Source of the DNA: Bacillus sp. N13C7
Lineage (GTDB): Bacteria; Bacillota; Bacilli; Bacillales; Bacillaceae
Length of the DNA stretch: 64,000 bases
Assembly: GCF_026790065.1 (NCBI RefSeq)
Contig: NZ_JALAMO010000003.1
Location: 62,001-126,000, forward strand
Direction: 5' to 3'
In this document: one piece after another, positions 63,566 to 64,000 of the stretch
Position numbering within the stretch: the stretch's first letter is position 1
Layout of the letters: every line of letters starts with the position of its first letter
The notes under the pieces: generated by a model
Seen by the model: the letters and a program-made list of their open reading frames with translations, nothing else
What the model was told of the DNA's origin: nothing
The model's database searches: none
Position numbers and translations under genes: made by a program

Positions 63566-63856
63566 ATGAACGAAAAACAGCTCGTTGAAGCCTACGAACG
63601 CGATGAAAATATGATGATTTTGGTGTTTGCCCAATGGTGCGTGAACCATGATCTTGATCCGCTGCAGCTGTACGCCAAGGCGTATCCGCAGCAGAAGCTG
63701 AATGAAAGTTTGAAAAAAACCATGGATGAACTGGTCGTGCCGAAGCACGAATCAGAACACATTCCGGACCAGACCGTCATTGCGGTGTTAGAGATGTTTG
63801 GAAATACAGATTTGGCACAAGCGGTGCACGAAGCCATTGCGGAACGAAAACAATAA
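63566..63856 (+). CDS. yxiS: YxiS, small stress protein
   Basis: 96-residue soluble, mostly helical acidic protein of unknown function (LVFAQWCVNHDLDPLQLYAKAYPQQ). Lies 49 bases after katE behind AAGGAG, and shares its transcript, so probably also under sigma-B control. Ends at a strong terminator. Confidence 0.88.
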   Translation: MNEKQLVEAYERDENMMILVFAQWCVNHDLDPLQLYAKAYPQQKLNESLKKTMDELVVPKHESEHIPDQTVIAVLEMFGNTDLAQAVHEAIAERKQ

Positions 63857-63888
63857 AAAAAGAGACACATTGTGTCTCTTTTTTTATT
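63856..63888 (+). terminator. katE-yxiS terminator
   Basis: AAAAAAAGAGACAC-ATT-GTGTCTCTTTTTTT hairpin right after yxiS. Confidence 0.94.
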
Positions 63889-63987
63889 GGAAAAATCAAG
63901 CGATTAGACCTAGAAACTTCTTTTCACCCTCAAGAGTCTATAAAAGTGTACCTTTCAGAAAAAAGGGAATCATAAGCAATGCATATT

Positions 63988-64000
63988 AAAGGAGGAGATC
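63988..64000 (+). promoter_or_regulatory. Ribosome site of next gene (edge)
   Basis: AAAGGAGGAG ends 2 bases before the window edge; a plus-strand gene should begin a few bases beyond it. Confidence 0.6.

Overview
The window is chromosomal DNA from a member of the Bacillus subtilis species group. Nearly every gene has a recognisable B. subtilis counterpart and the order follows the iol - yxd - yxe - deo - hut - yxi - lic - katE stretch of that chromosome (order recalled, not searched). Many proteins appear slightly diverged from strain 168, so this is probably a related strain or sister species. No rRNA, tRNA, CRISPR array, insertion sequence or intact prophage was seen.

Layout. 1-7210: 3' end of the myo-inositol operon (iolD partial, iolE, F, G, H, I, J) and its terminator. 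7284-12115: Bce-type peptide-sensing two-component system and ABC transporter (yxdJ, K, L, M, yxeA). 12109-17870: yxeB siderophore lipoprotein with a perfect Fur box, small membrane and coat-type genes, a broken yxeF, yxeG, yxeH (HAD phosphatase) and yxeI (Ntn hydrolase). 17900-19068: a gene-poor junction and a DUF1206 membrane protein. 19170-23532: deoR and the deoxyribonucleoside operon deoC-nupC-pdp. 23536-31084: histidine utilisation operon hutP-H-U-I-G-M on the minus strand, with a HutP-type attenuator and a cre inside hutP. 31537-32981: arabinanase abn2.

33251-38530 is an accessory LXG (type VII secretion) polymorphic-toxin locus. It holds two small helper genes, a full-length toxin, small membrane and DUF4176 genes, then a promoterless second toxin C-terminus carrying a nearly identical 293-bp copy of the toxin linker, its likely immunity gene, and decayed remnants. 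38533-42746: aryl-beta-glucoside operon bglP-bglH-yxiE with cre, promoter and LicT-type antiterminator. 42898-46375 is a low-GC island encoding an SdpA/SdpB/SdpC-like peptide-toxin operon. It is followed by a MerR-family regulator with a 19-bp-spacer promoter and a small membrane protein, in place of the sdpR-sdpI pair known from B. subtilis. 46580-53232: yxxF, an unrecognised secreted basic protein, a PadR regulator with a DUF2812 gene interrupted by a stop codon, yxiM esterase, dbpA helicase and yxiO. 53438-59817: yxiP, licT, an extra PTS/6-phospho-beta-glucosidase pair behind two tandem antiterminator/terminator units, and lichenase bglS. 59986-63888: citH, sigma-B-type katE, yxiS.

Together the conserved genes serve scavenging of plant and soil carbon: inositol, nucleosides, histidine, arabinan, pectin side chains, beta-glucans and beta-glucosides. 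CcpA sites and specific antiterminators control several of these operons. The two accessory blocks are weapons against competitors (LXG toxins and an SDP-like peptide), and they hold the main novelty.
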